This document shows positions 24,599 to 36,367 of a stretch of 64,000 nucleotides of DNA, piece by piece (positions within the stretch are counted from its first letter, which is position 1; every line of letters begins with the position of its first letter). The notes under the pieces were generated by a model. That model ran no database searches. It worked only from the letters and a program-made list of their open reading frames with translations, and was not told the origin of the DNA. This DNA is from Piper betle. Its lineage: Eukaryota; Streptophyta; Magnoliopsida; Piperales; Piperaceae. Made by a program: the position numbers and the translations under genes. The stretch covers positions 1 to 64,000 of the forward strand of contig JAURVB010000783.1 in NCBI GenBank assembly GCA_033002965.1, given 5' to 3'.

Positions 24599-27500
24599 TG
24601 TAACACCCCATTCTGGTTTATTCTCAACTCAGACCGGAACTGTTACAAAGGATCAAACTACTCGTAAACCGATTAAGTTGGCTGACTCAAAACCTAAACA
24701 GCTACGACATAACCCTCTCGACGTCTCAAGATGGAGCACGCTGCTAATGCGCAAACAATATATGAATGAGATGCAAAACCCTAACAGGATACTACGTGAA
24801 TGTCATGATAATAACCACACACCAAAATAATTAAAATAGCAACAAAATTCATAAAACCTGGAATAAAACGGACAAAACCTCCCCTAAAAGTGCAATTAGG
24901 GGGCGACCTGTTAAAATATGGCACAATATAGTATATATATAAAACAATAATTTATATTGCAATAGAATTCAAATCATCCACACATATTGTAATTGGCATC
25001 TCGCCCACCCACAATTCATGTTCATCATGTTTTTGTTCATTTTCAACTCAACATAGTTGATCATTCCTGGACATTAGAACTTTTCCAAATTTTTTCTAAG
25101 AAAATTCATACATTTCTAAACAAGGCCTACATGTCTCATAGCTCATGCATATGTACACAACCATGTATATCAACAAGCATCATTCAACCCACATCATATC
25201 TTACGCAAAAGTCAGCATGGCGCCAGGTATATGTGTGCAATGCAAACGCTAATCCTTCGTCAAGGCCGGCATACACCAATCATCATCCTCACCTACATAT
25301 AGTAGAAAAACGTCAGCAACAGGTGTCACTGGTCCGAAAATAACTAATATCAAACTAGAACATGAGAGCAAACTCTCATGGAAAGCAAACAATCATATAT
25401 CTTCCTCAAGAACTCTCATAAGGGCAACTACAAAGGAGCCATCAAGCAGCTGACTCAACAGCATCCTGATCTATCTGGTACTGTGCCGCTCTCGGCACTT
25501 CTTTTTCAGTACTTCACATAAAACTTTATCCTAAGCCCTCTCCAAACCTCCATATTACTCCTGGCCTTGAGCACGTAGACGGAGTACTCTCAGGCATGCG
25601 CCTTTAGTACCCTTTGAACCACAAGTCTGGACATGCGCTGTACTAAACAGTACCCATAAACCTCCACGTTCTCCGGGTGTGAGGAACTCGAACGTGGAGT
25701 TGTCAGGATCTCTCGGGAATGGAACAGTCTGCTGGCACTAATCCAGAGCCCGCTTTGACTGGCACGGCATCCGCTCATGGCACGTGTAAGTAGACTCATC
25801 TTCTCTTGTCTCACTGAAAACTCGATAAAACTATTTACACGGCTGGGTCGGGATTTATTATAATAGGCCCGAAGGCAACTTGTGGTGGATCTCATTTTCG
25901 AAAACAAACTCGAGGGATCTCATCCTTGAGGGTTATTAATTCTGAAAATAATCGACCAGATGACCCGTGTTAGGTAGGGTCCAATAAATCATCCACCTAA
26001 CACATCCTACGATCAATAAATCAAATCACTGATAGAGTAGAGCGATAAAACCTGAGAAGCGTGTCCTAACGGACCTGTCAGAAGCTCCAAGCGCAGTCTC
26101 GTGCCTAGACGGCGAGCTCCTACAACGAACCTGCATGAACATAACTATTTACTAACGCCCACAAATATATGATGCATGCCTATATAACTAATATATCCAC
26201 ATTCATAGATGAATCTAATCAAACATGGCAATCATCTCAACAATCACACTAAATCTCTAATTGTCAAGCAAGTTAATAATTTTATGATTTCCTACCTTAC
26301 TTATTACCTAACACTTTTAATTCCAATTTCAAAGCATACCTATTCTAATTAAGTGACAATGGTTTAATCAATTAAATCCGTTTAACTTAATACTAGCATG
26401 CAAAAAGCTAATTCATGCAATTTCAAAAATTAACTCGTTAACAAGCATTTAATTAACTATTCCATGGTTTACGAACAATTTTATTAGCGAGCATTTAAAT
26501 CACACAACACAATCTACGCTAATCATCACATGTTTATCCTAATCAAGATTAATTAAACTAAGATTAGGAAGTTAATAAAATTAATTCTCATATGCTACCA
26601 TGACCACAACATGTATGTAATAATTCTAAAAAGAAGGAAGAACCACCTCACGATCAGCGCTGAAATCGGTGCCGACGGACGAAGGCGGTGAAGGCAAGTC
26701 GGTGGTTTTTCGGCGACTGTGCCGGAGGTTTTTCGGCGGTTCCGGTGGTTCTCCAGCAACTGCTCCAACGGGGCAATCAGAGGTAGGGGTTAGTACCGTC
26801 TCGGTGAGCTAAACCCAATGGTGGTGACGATAAGGGCAGACGCGGCAGTGATGGCCATCGACGGCAGCATTGAGTGCGGTCGGGGCGGTCGATCTCTCCG
26901 ATCAGACCCACGGCCGGCCCCAATGGCAGCGCTAGGCAAGGGGGAAAGGTAGGGGAAGTCAAGAAGAGAAGCTCTGACGTTACGGTGGCGGCAGTCTGGC
27001 GTAGACGGTGGCGGAATCGCGTCGGGAGCGGCCGTGAAATCGTGGCAATTTCTGGCATCGCGACGGCTAGACGATGACTAGGCATGGTCGAGGCGGCAAG
27101 GCGACGGCACGGCCGGGCTGGGCGGCGTCGATCTGCGGCGAGGTGGCGTCGACTGCGGTGGCAAAAGTCATGGGCGGCGGCGGTGAAGACATCGAGGTTT
27201 GGGGGAGGTGAAAACGTCGGGGGTTGTGGGGGAGTGGCAAACTTGTAAATAGAACTTGACTCGACACCGGCTTGAGTCAAGAATAATAACTAAGTCGGAA
27301 TAAATCCCAGAAAAATCCAGAAAAATTGGGAAAAATCCCATAAAATCAAACAAAACAACACAACATCCAAATGACATGCTGTATAACTAATAACCCACTC
27401 GAATACCATCTAAAGCGTCCTAATGCATTATTCGGCCTAAACTAATTCTACGGTCACAACATAAAATAAAATAAAATCATCAACTGTATACTCTCATATC

Positions 27501-27692
27501 TATTGATAACTCAATCTCTTGATGCGTATCTGACACTATCATCGATACTTGGGTATACATGAACCCTCATAGCACGTGCGCACGGTCGGCCTCGGCCCCA
27601 CACACGTGTTCTGAAAGCTGAACCGACTCGATCCACGGTCAAACCGACTGGCTAATGACTAGAAAACCCTGACTCGAGTCGCGGGTTTTACA
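24599..27692 (+). mobile_element. Solo LTR, 3.1 kb, Gypsy-type (reference copy of the family)
   Basis: The sequence starts TGTAACACCCC and ends GGGTTTTACA (TG...CA), and is flanked by the 5-bp duplication tcctc. It separates two parts of one Copia frame, so the insertion is later than the Copia element. It has an AT-rich front, a middle with the words aacctccacgttctccggg and taatccagagcccgc, a GC-rich core (26640-27240), and an ACTCGA-rich end. I see no primer site or coding domain inside, so this is one LTR left after recombination and not a full element. LTRs of this size and start are typical of Gypsy Tekay/Del-type families. Frames within the GC-rich core are not credible genes. Confidence 0.88.
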
Positions 27693-27697
27693 TCCTC
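27693..27697. repeat. Right 5-bp target duplication of nested LTR (tcctc)
   Basis: Second copy of tcctc, following the terminal aca at 27690-27692. Confidence 0.85.
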
Positions 27698-28700
27698 ACC
27701 CTCATCATCACTCGGTGGGGAAATAATTGTGTCATCCTGAGCCGCCTCTTCACTTCTAGTTGAGGTTGAATGATCTTTTATCTTTTTCAAGTTTTCCAGA
27801 GATTTAGTTTGAGGAACTTCTTTCTTGCCAAAGTCCTCAACTGTTTGATCCTCCCTGAAAACTACATCTCTGCTTCGAATCAGTTTTCTATTCTTAGGAT
27901 CCCAAATTTTGTATCCAAACTTATCATCACCATATCCCAGAAAAATACATTCTACGGCTCTAGAGTCAAGCTTAGCCCTTTGCTCCTAGGGCACATGTGC
28001 AAAGGCTTTACAACCAAAGATTCTTAAACGAGAATAAATGACATTTTTGTCACTCCAAACCTTTTCTGGTATGTCACTGTCCAGAGCATGTGTGGGAGAT
28101 CTATTAACTAAATAACAAGCTGTGCTCATGGCTTCACCCCTGAAGCTTTTAGGCAACTTAGCTGAAGACAACATACACCTAACCCTCTCAGAGATGGTCC
28201 TGTTCATTCTATCAGCCACTCCATTATGCTGAGGAGTATAAGGAACCGTCTTCTCATGCCTAATCCCATGTTTGCTACAATATTCATCAAGCTCAACAGA
28301 ACAATATTCACCACCATTATCACTTCTAAGACATTTCAAGAGGTTAGCGGTTTCTCTTTCAACCAATACATGAAAATTCTTAAAGATGCCAAAAACATCA
28401 CTTTTATTTTTCATGCCATAAGCCCACACCTTCCTAGAAGTATCATTAATAAAAGTGACAAAATAAATAGAACCACCAAGAGATTTTACCTCCATAGGCC
28501 CACACACATCAGAGTGTACCAACTCAAGAATTTCTGACTTCCTTATACTTGTGCTTGTAAAGGATGTCCTACGTTGTTTCCCGACCAAACAATGCTCACA
28601 AGGACTAATTGTGATGTCCTTGACCTTGGGAAAGAGATTTAACTTCTTCAAAGTCTCTAGTCCCTTCTCACTCATGTGTCCCAATCGATGGTACTACAAA
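27698..28700 (-). pseudogene. Copia integrase region, broken
   Basis: The minus strand encodes the zinc-binding start near GHMSEKGLETL, the core with DVCGPMEVKSLGG, the SDNGGEY box and PYTPQHNGVADRMNRTI, and the C-terminal part GCKAFAHVP, then FLGYGDDKFGYKIWD. Stops interrupt it at about 28690 (Trp codon changed) and 27987. The frame would continue into the RT part beyond the nested LTR. Confidence 0.85.
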
Positions 28701-29952
28701 TTAGCTGTGGAATCAAATGAGGAGATATTAACCTTCCCTCGAACTAGACTCGTCTCAGTTTTGTATAAACTGCAACACTTCTTCCCTTTAGCAACAACAA
28801 GAGAACCTTTCACAAGTTTCCACATACCTTGTGCAAATTGTGAAGCAAATCCTTCATCATCAAGCACTCTGGTTGACAACAAACTCATCCTCAAATCTGG
28901 AATATGTCTGACATTTTTAAGCACCAATCTGTAACCCATGTTTGTTACTATATGCACATCTCTAAGTCCCACAATTTTGGAAGTCTCACTATTTCTCATC
29001 TTCACTATACCCAAATCTGAAGATTCATAGGTAGCAAAGAAATTTCTGCTTGGAGTTGCATGAAATGATGCTCCCGAGTCAACAACCCAACTAGCATCAC
29101 AATCAGTCGTCAAACAATCATTCCCACAATCAGAAAGAATCACCATGTCATCATGCACAACATAAGTGTTTGTTTCTCCTTGAGCCTTGTTATCCTTATT
29201 TTTCAAGTCTTTCTTGAGCTTCCAACAATCCTTCTTCATATGACCTGTCTTGTCACAATAATAACACTTCAAGTGCTTCGTAGATTTAGACCTTCCTCGA
29301 CTCTTGTCCCTTTTGTCTGTGTCTCTATTTCTCGATCTACCTCTTGCCTCTTCTAACACTAATGCATGAGACCCTGAAGTTGGTAGAAATTTTCTTCTCA
29401 CCTCCTCATTCAGTAAACTGCTTGTTACCATGTCCATTGTGAGTTTTCCATTCGGAGCAGCATTGCTCAAAGATATCACCAATGTTTCCCAACTCTCTTG
29501 CAAAGTGTTGAGGAGCAAGATAGTTTGCCATTCCTCATCTAGAGTCATCTTCATCTTGGCAAGTTGAGTAATAATACTCTTCATCTCATTGAGATGCTCG
29601 CTTATGTTAGTTCCATCCTTATACCTCAAATTTACCAATTTCCTAATCAAAAGGGTCTTATTGCCAGCAGTATTCCTCTCATAAACTTCTTTGAGTTTAT
29701 CTCATATTGCTTTTGAGGACGTCAATTCAGAAACATGATGATACATAACTTTATCTACCCATTGTCTCAAACAGGCCACAACCTTCTTATCAAACTTATT
29801 CCAGTCTTTTCAGTCACCTCTGCCGGTTTCTGACCAATGATAGGTTCATATAAATCCTTGAAATATAGATGATTAATCATCTTTCCTTTCCAATAATGCC
29901 AGTTACTAGGCCCCTTAAGAGATATCATCTTAACATACTTCTCATCAGCCAT
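28694..29952 (-). pseudogene. Copia gag and protease region, broken
   Basis: Begins MADEKYVKMISLKGPSNWHYW, the UBN2-type gag start. It has a CCHC zinc knuckle CYYCDKTGHMKKDC near 29230-29270 and the aspartic protease site WVVDSGASFHATP near 29070. A frameshift lies at about 29790 and a stop replaces Trp in the AI-DKL stretch near 29703. These show decay. Confidence 0.85.
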
Positions 29953-30055
29953 CTTGTTGAAATATAAATCATAGATACACCAACTAGGCTCTTAGAAATT
30001 TCGTTGAACACCTAGTGGGCATCAAATATCAACAATCAAAACTTGCAAACCTCTT

Positions 30056-30070
30056 GGCTCTGATACTACT
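30056..30070 (-). other. Primer-binding site of the Copia element
   Basis: Minus strand reads agtagtatcagagcca directly inside the 5' LTR, close to the TGGTATCAGAGC complement of initiator tRNA-Met used by many plant Copia elements. Confidence 0.75.
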
Positions 30071-30372
30071 TGATGGGATTAACTAAACAAACTAAATACA
30101 AATCCCTTATTTCAACACATAAGGATGAGAAATACCAAGCAAATAGAGAGAGACGACAAGATAATTTTACGTGAAAACCTCAAATTTAGGGAAAAAACTA
30201 CAGGGCAAACGTCCAGATCAAATTCACTATATCACAATTTTGATATAGAATATATCCACAGGAGAACAAACTCTCCAATACCAATTTACTATACTTTTTA
30301 CAAAATTGGTATAAAGTCGTAGAAGACAATGAAAGAAGAATATTACAGGTTAAGAACTTGGCAAAGTTATCA
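30071..30372 (-). repeat. Copia 5' LTR
   Basis: Partner of 23186-23488. On the minus strand it reads TGATAACTTTG...CCCATCA, the TG...CA form. Confidence 0.82.
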
Positions 30373-32296
30373 TTAACGATAGCAAGCCAATGTCAACAAA
30401 GCATTCACCTTTTTTCAATCCACACAATTTCTTTCTCTCTTTGTAGCAGTAATTTTTCTTTAAAACCCAAAAACTAGAAAACCAAAGAAGAAAAGTGTTG
30501 TATGTTGCTTTTATCCCTTTCAACTAACTAAATTTGGAAAATCTTAATTTTTATCCAAAATATGGTTGTTAATTCATGTATTTACGGAAGAGGGATAACA
30601 CAACACGTAGTTCATGTTCTCTTCTGTTCTTGTCTTCCGTTTTTTGTGCTTTCATGTTCCATACAGAACATGTCACTAAATTCTACTTCAATCTCCATTA
30701 CATCTTAAGAAAAACTAACCAATTTTTCTATTCTTTTGAATGCACATCATCAGAAGCCACTCTTTTAGGTAAAGCCATATATAACAGTAGCAGTTCCTTT
30801 ATGAATTGGCCGCGGCTTTATTTAGTTGCTTGCGACTGTGGCAAAGCTGTGGAATAGACTCCACCGAAGAGAAGAGCGTCCTATTATTTTGGTTCTTTTG
30901 TAAGTCTGCCGTCAAAAGACTCAAAACAAATATAACTTTTTTCCCATCGGAGACGAAACGCCGGCCCGTGAATCGCCTGTATGGCACGAAAGTTCTGCGT
31001 GAAAATCATATTCACCCAAACGCTTTTAGTAGAGCTGTTGACCTCCTTAACAAACTTCGTAGTTCATACTTTAGCAAGATGTCCTGCTATGGGGGTGATT
31101 TCTACTGTCAATAAATTTTCAAGTTATGAATAAACTCTTGTTAATTAATGAGATATATTATGATAATTTAATATCTTATATATAAATTATGATTGATTTT
31201 GAAGATAAATCTTAATTGAATGAGAAGATAAATTATAATATTTTAATTTTTATTTATTTTTGTTTTGTTTTGGTTGGTTAAATCCCTTAATTTTAATCAA
31301 ATATTAGTATTGAGTCATCTTTTATTAATAAGAATAAATTACGTTAATTTGATTTCAAATACAATAAAAGGGAAGATAACTTTGTGCCTGCATAGGTGTA
31401 AGAATGCATCTCTTCTTTGCTATAAAAGAGGGAAAATTCAAAGGATAATTTCGATGGATGCTTAGTTAGAAATGTGAGACGTGGAATGAAGAAGCTAAAA
31501 TTGGGCCCTTCTATACATGTGGGCTATATTATGGATAAAGAGTGTAGTGTACACACATTGGCCCGAGTAGGCAAATGGGAAAAATTTTCATATTTATCCA
31601 CGCAAGGTGTGGAATATATTTTAAATTGTCGTGGGCTAAGAATATTTCACGAGAAAAATTTAAAAAACATAAAAGAATATTTACAAAGTATATATACTCA
31701 ACGACAATATAAGTCCTAGACTGTAATGTCATAAATATATGTATATTTAAGACATTATTTTACGGTTTTTAAAATTATAATGTGGACGTTACTTTCTCCG
31801 TATTAGTATAACACACGTCAACATTAAATATAATCCACGGTTTATCGCAGGCTAAAGAAATGTTTTTTATAGCGAGGAGTTCATTTAAGCAAATTTTAGA
31901 TTGGAGCAACCAATAGAAAGAATCGTACATGCAAATGGTTAACCAAAAAATAATAATAATAAAGTAACATCAAGTTTTTCCTTCGATATTTATGATCAAG
32001 CCTAAGCAGTTTTAATCTTCGAGCTTAATTACTGTTAGTCCATCAGACAAGCATGCAGGTAGCATTTCATTTCTGAGAAGCGAGAAGAACTTCCAAATCA
32101 ACCATACAGTTTTGTCATGTTAGCTCTTACACAAGAGAAAAAAAAGTTTACCGCATTTTTAAGACCTGTGTGACATGAATTATTTGACAAGACATGCATT
32201 TTTTGAAACGGCTTTGGAATAGCATAATATATTGTATATACGATGTGATGAATGGTGGTTAAAGATGGAGTTTGAAGCTCGGAAGGTGCCTATAAA

Positions 32297-32302
<6 letters not shown>
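30373..32302. other. Intergenic, no gene seen
   Basis: AT-rich with a few open frames under 105 codons, none with a recognisable domain. 31130-31350 is especially AT-rich. Confidence 0.5.

Positions 32303-32359
<57 letters not shown>
32303..32359. repeat. (TA)n microsatellite, about 28 units
   Basis: An uninterrupted TA run, immediately followed by the C-rich-core element. It gives Ile-Tyr runs on both strands, which are not genes. Confidence 0.95.
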
Positions 32360-32361
<2 letters not shown>

Positions 32362-33229
32362 TAGTTGTAAAATTGGAATCAGAATCAAAATTAGTTTTTG
32401 AGGGAGTCACTGAATCAGATCTAATCGGTCTAAATTGGTCAAAAATTGGTTTAGTTGAATCGGTCCAAATTAATCCTATACAAAAATTTTAATTTAGTCA
32501 AAATCGGTAGGTTTTAAGTTATAGAGTATGTCATTTTGATTATGATATACATTAGCTTTTATGGTAGTTTTCATTTTTTCGGATTTTTTAATTATTTAGA
32601 ATTAGTTATTATTTTTGACTCGAGTCGGATTCGAGTCAAGTTTTAATTACGAAAATGTCACTGCTATTTTTTTATTTCTTTCCCCTCCTCACTCCCACCT
32701 GCCCCCTCGTTACCCGGTTGCCGCCGTCGCCGTTGATGCTCCCCGCCTACCCCTGCCAGCCCCGTCCCGTCCCTCCCTGTCGTCGTCGCCCAGCCCCGCC
32801 TCCCCCGTCAGCCCCGCCCCACCCCCCTGTGCCCCCGCCCCCTATGCCCTGCGCCAATGCCCACCCTGCACTGCCGCTCTGGCCCTATCACCCCTGCCCC
32901 CATGTGCCCCCTGCCCTGCTCCCCCAGTCGCTGCCCTGCCCTGCCACCCCTGTTGCCCCCTTCAAATCGTGTCCCCCTCGCCCCCCACCCAGCCCCCTAG
33001 TCGCCCAATCGCCGCCCTCGCCACTCGCCGTCGCTACCACGTCCTCCGCCCGCCCTTTTATCGCCGTCATCTAGAATCGGCCAATTTGGGCCAATCCCGA
33101 AATCGGTTCGAATCGGCCCCGATTCTTATTAAAGCCGATTTACTCGTAAAATCGGATCGCAAACTTTTCGATCTGATTTAAATCGGCCAATTCCGAGTGG
33201 AATCAGTCGATTTCTCCATCTATGATATA
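32358..33229 (+). mobile_element. MITE-like element with C-rich core
   Basis: Starts atcatagttgtaaaattgg and ends cgatttctccatctatgat, so its ends share a short imperfect inverted repeat (ATCATAG-TG...). Inside are an AATCGG-rich part, the gactcgagtcgg...gagtcaagttttaattacgaaaatg motif at 32619-32660, then a C-rich tract at 32690-33060. A related, partly preserved copy is at 44030-44633 in the same orientation. It inserted next to the TA repeat, which hides any target duplication. Confidence 0.55.
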
Positions 33230-33379
33230 TACATATATACATTTAGACATCTGGTTCTACTTCACATGTATTCTAGTATTTGAACAAAAAATTTATGGAG
33301 TACTCACCAACACATACTTGATCTTTGAATAATTCAAATTTTATAGTTCGTAGTTCGTACTTGCTTCTCTCACCTCACT

Positions 33380-33960
33380 AGGGCTGCTAATTGAGCGAGT
33401 CAGTTCATGAGCATTTGACGTTTGGCTTGGTTCAACTTAACTCGAAACTCGACATTTAAATGCTCGAGCTTGAACTCGAATCCTTTGAGCCGAGTTTGAG
33501 CAAGGTAGTGTTCAACTCGACTCGACTCGGTTATAACTCAAACTTGACTCGAAAGTAACTCGAACTCGACTCAATAAAATGATATAATAATATAATCTTT
33601 ATATAAATATATATATATATATATACACTAATAAGTTTAATTGTAACCAGTTATATTTATTTATATACAATATAATAACAAAGTAGTGAGATAGCTTAGA
33701 TGGTAGGTATTAAGTTGTTAAACAGTTTAAATGTATTTAAGCTAAACTCGAACTTGAACAACATAAAAATATTCGAGTTGAGCTCGAACATGCATATTTA
33801 AAACTCGTTAAATCTCGAGCCGAGTTCGAACTCACTTTGAACTATTCGAGCCAAGTTTGAATGAAATTCAAATTATTCAAGCTAAGTTTAAACAAACTTC
33901 AAACTATTCAAACCAAGTTCAAACAAAATTCAAATTATTTGAGCCAAAGTTCGAATATAA
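33380..33960 (-). mobile_element. Decayed copy of the hAT-type MITE
   Basis: Starts tagggctgctaattgagcgag, the same end as the element at 39085-39698, and contains many ctcgaactcga words. At 33672-33698 it has a tRNA A-box-like phrase, tagcttagatggtaggta. The internal order is inverted relative to 39085. The second terminal repeat is not found, so the right end is lost or too diverged. Confidence 0.55.
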
Positions 33961-35456
33961 ATCGAGTGGACCAGAGGAGTTTGGTGGCCGTACATAGTGT
34001 CGTATGGCATTGAAGAACCCACGTTTAAGACATACTTCTATGTGACAGATAATTTGTGGGTGCAATGCCTACATATGTGATCGTGAAGGATGTGTCTATT
34101 ATTTAGTTCCCTACACTATGTAAGGATGTTGTTGATTTTTATAATTATATCCAATGAAGGCATGCCACGTGTAATTATCTTACAGTTAGCAAGTTCTTCA
34201 CTCTCTATTAACATTCTCTTATAGAAGGCCCTCAAATCCATCCTCCAATGGATGGAAGACATATTAGATGCCAAACCTAACATGACTACTTATCAAATAG
34301 TCTTTTCGAGCTCGACACGAGTACTCGATGGAGATAATACAACAAAAAAATGTCATTTGTTCAGCCAAAGTTAATTCGTTTTCTAGCTCTTAAGTCCCGC
34401 TAATTATTACTCCACTAATTTGGCAACAAACTCAAAAAGAGCCCCCGGCCCCTAATGGTTTGATTTGAGTGTCATAACATGTTGTTATGTCTCATAAATC
34501 AAGTGATGTTAACTCACCACTAGCTAGTTTTGAATGCAATACGGTACTTTTGCCTTTAATTCTCATCGAAACCTTTATATTAGAAAGGCTATAACACCAT
34601 GTTCTCCAGCTAATTTATCAATCACAAGCTAAAGCGATAACACTCATTCCTTGACCCATAATACAACTGGTTTTGTTGCAAGGTCCTTAAAGCCTTGAAC
34701 AAATCCTATTCCTTTAAAGGTCCTCAATAATATAAAGAATATAAACAAAGGGCAAGATCTATTCAGACCGACATCTTCCCTTCACAGAGGCCGTGACCAG
34801 AGCTTGCTTTCTTCTTTATACCAGCTTCACTTCCCCATCTTCTTTATCTTTCTTTGTCCCCTTCCCAAACATTTAAACCCTAATCTCGCCTTTCGAGCGT
34901 AAAAATTAAGCTTAATTGCTTCCACCGACGCATGTTAAACCAGCTAGTAACTCCCGCAAACTAAGCCTGCGCGCACTTGTTTTTATCAAGCTCCCATCGA
35001 CAACATCCAAGACAAATGAAAATAACAAATTGCAATTAATGGAGCCTTATATATTAACAACTGTTAAACCTCATGGAGTCGATCACGAATCAATCTTCCT
35101 CACAAGGAGAAGTTAAAGCAGAATTTAATAGTCTCATGCATTTGCATTCATGACTTCCAATCTAATTTTACCTCAAAAGGGTTTGTACAATATTGCAGAA
35201 AAAACGTAACTGACGCTATGAAATCAGTAAATAAAAGCAAAATGACAACAAGAATATTAACTCATTGATCATATCTTATATTAAAGACCAAAATAACCAA
35301 ACATACAAACCCGGTCCAGAATAAAATTATACCTACATCATGAACTCCCCTGATTTTTCTATATAATGAGATCATTAACCAAATTTACAGTTGACAACAA
35401 AAGAAGAAGTATGTGATGATCACGCCTGCTAGTGTACTAATAAACTATGATGATGA
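33961..35456. other. Intergenic, no gene seen
   Basis: AT-rich DNA, downstream of the IRX15-type gene end. A CT-rich stretch at 34790-34890 resembles a 5' untranslated region but no coding region follows it. Confidence 0.45.
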
Positions 35457-36367
35457 TCAAGTAGAAGAAGATGAAGAACCGGTTGAGTTGTTGCAGAAGG
35501 AAGATGAACCGAGCTCCATGCCGTGTATAACAAAATGGGCCATGGAGTTTGATCTAGACGAAGCAGGAAGCACCATGTTCTCTCTACACAAGAACTCCTC
35601 GCTCAACAGCCTCTCTACCTCCCCATCGAAATCATGCACAAAGACATGCGTGCCCTTCCCCTCCCTCCTGCTCCTGGCCATCACCCCGGCGGTGAAGATG
35701 GCGGCCATCCTCCCCGGTGCCCGACGGCCCGTCTACCAAGATCACATCCCACCCCACCTCGTACAACTCGTTGGGCAGGTCGTTGATCCCCAGACGGCAG
35801 TCGGAGAAGAGCAGGTTCTGCACCGGCCGGCACTCGCCGCCGGCCTGCTCCCTGGCAGCGGCCAGCAGCTCCTCCACCTCGCTCACCTTGGCCGTGAACG
35901 AGACGTCGTAGGCTTCCACCCCGCTGTGCTGCTCCTCGAACTTGGACACCCGGTAGGCGCTCTCGTCGACGAACACCGTCCGGCCGCCGTGGTTGAGCGC
36001 CCGCCACAGCAAGGACTCGAAGTTGAGGCCGAAGACGAGGAGGTTGCTTGGGCCGGCGGCGGCGAGGACGCCTGCGACGAGCCCGACTTCCTCCGGCGGC
36101 ATTTTGGTGGCGTTGGAGGTGGCGTAGTGGAGGAGCGTTTGGGAGAGATAGGCAGGGAGATGAGCAGTCATGTGGGATGGAAAGGTAGAGGCACCACCGT
36201 TGGCGGCGGTGTCCTTGATGGGGAAGTGGGTGAAGGCGAAGAGGAAGGTGAAGGAGAGGAAGGTGAGGAGGCAGAGGCGGCGGGGCGGCCATGGCAACCA
36301 TGGGGAGGCCTGCTTGTGAGGAAGGAGGGTGGAAGAGGATGAGCTTGGGCGAGGAGGCCAGCTTCAT
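35457..36367 (-). CDS. IRX15-L: IRX15/IRX15-L type DUF579 protein, two single-base frameshifts
   Basis: Intronless minus-strand gene, as usual for this family. It starts MKLASSPKLILFHP, has a Golgi anchor (LCLLTFLSFTFLFAFTHF), and the DUF579 polysaccharide-biosynthesis domain with LLVFGLNFESLLWRALNHGG, RTVFVDES, the CRPVQNLLFSDCRLGINDLPNEL region, and VILVDGPSG. It then shifts frame to MAAIFTAGVMARSRR, HVFVHDFDGEVERL, EEFLCRENMV. IRX15 proteins are needed for normal xylan chain length and are placed in the Golgi. The annotated span is 911 bases. The two shifts each look like one surplus base in a run of four: G at 36302-36305 and C at 35712-35715. Without them it is 909 bases, 302 residues. 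The conserved protein on either side argues for sequence errors more than for decay, but only read data can decide. Start chosen at 36367 because it precedes KLILFHP by the usual distance. Confidence 0.88.

Larger units (their letters stand above)
23186..30372 (-). mobile_element. Ty1/Copia LTR retrotransposon, degenerate, split by a nested solo LTR
   Basis: Minus-strand element. Its LTRs lie at 23186-23488 and 30071-30372 with about nine in ten bases identical by eye, each running tgatggg...agttatca on the plus strand (TG...CA). The primer site next to the right LTR, at 30056-30070, reads agtagtatcagagcca on the minus strand, matching initiator-tRNA-Met-type sites. Coding order from right to left is gag, protease, integrase, then reverse transcriptase, the Copia order. 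It carries many stops and shifts. RNase H and the polypurine tract are missing, with the RT frame running straight into the left LTR. A 3.1 kb solo LTR sits between the integrase and RT parts. No target duplication was found around the outer LTRs. Confidence 0.9.

Noticed and set aside
26777..27280. 167-codon frame in the solo LTR
   Set aside because: It sits in the GC-rich core of an LTR with no coding role, and is not kept in the other copies.
23186..30372. Endogenous virus rather than a retrotransposon
   Set aside because: The gag-protease-integrase-RT order, the LTR pair and the tRNA-Met primer site are those of a Copia element. No envelope or movement protein is seen.
32180..32492. Frames with long Ile-Tyr runs
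   Set aside because: They are translations of the TA microsatellite.
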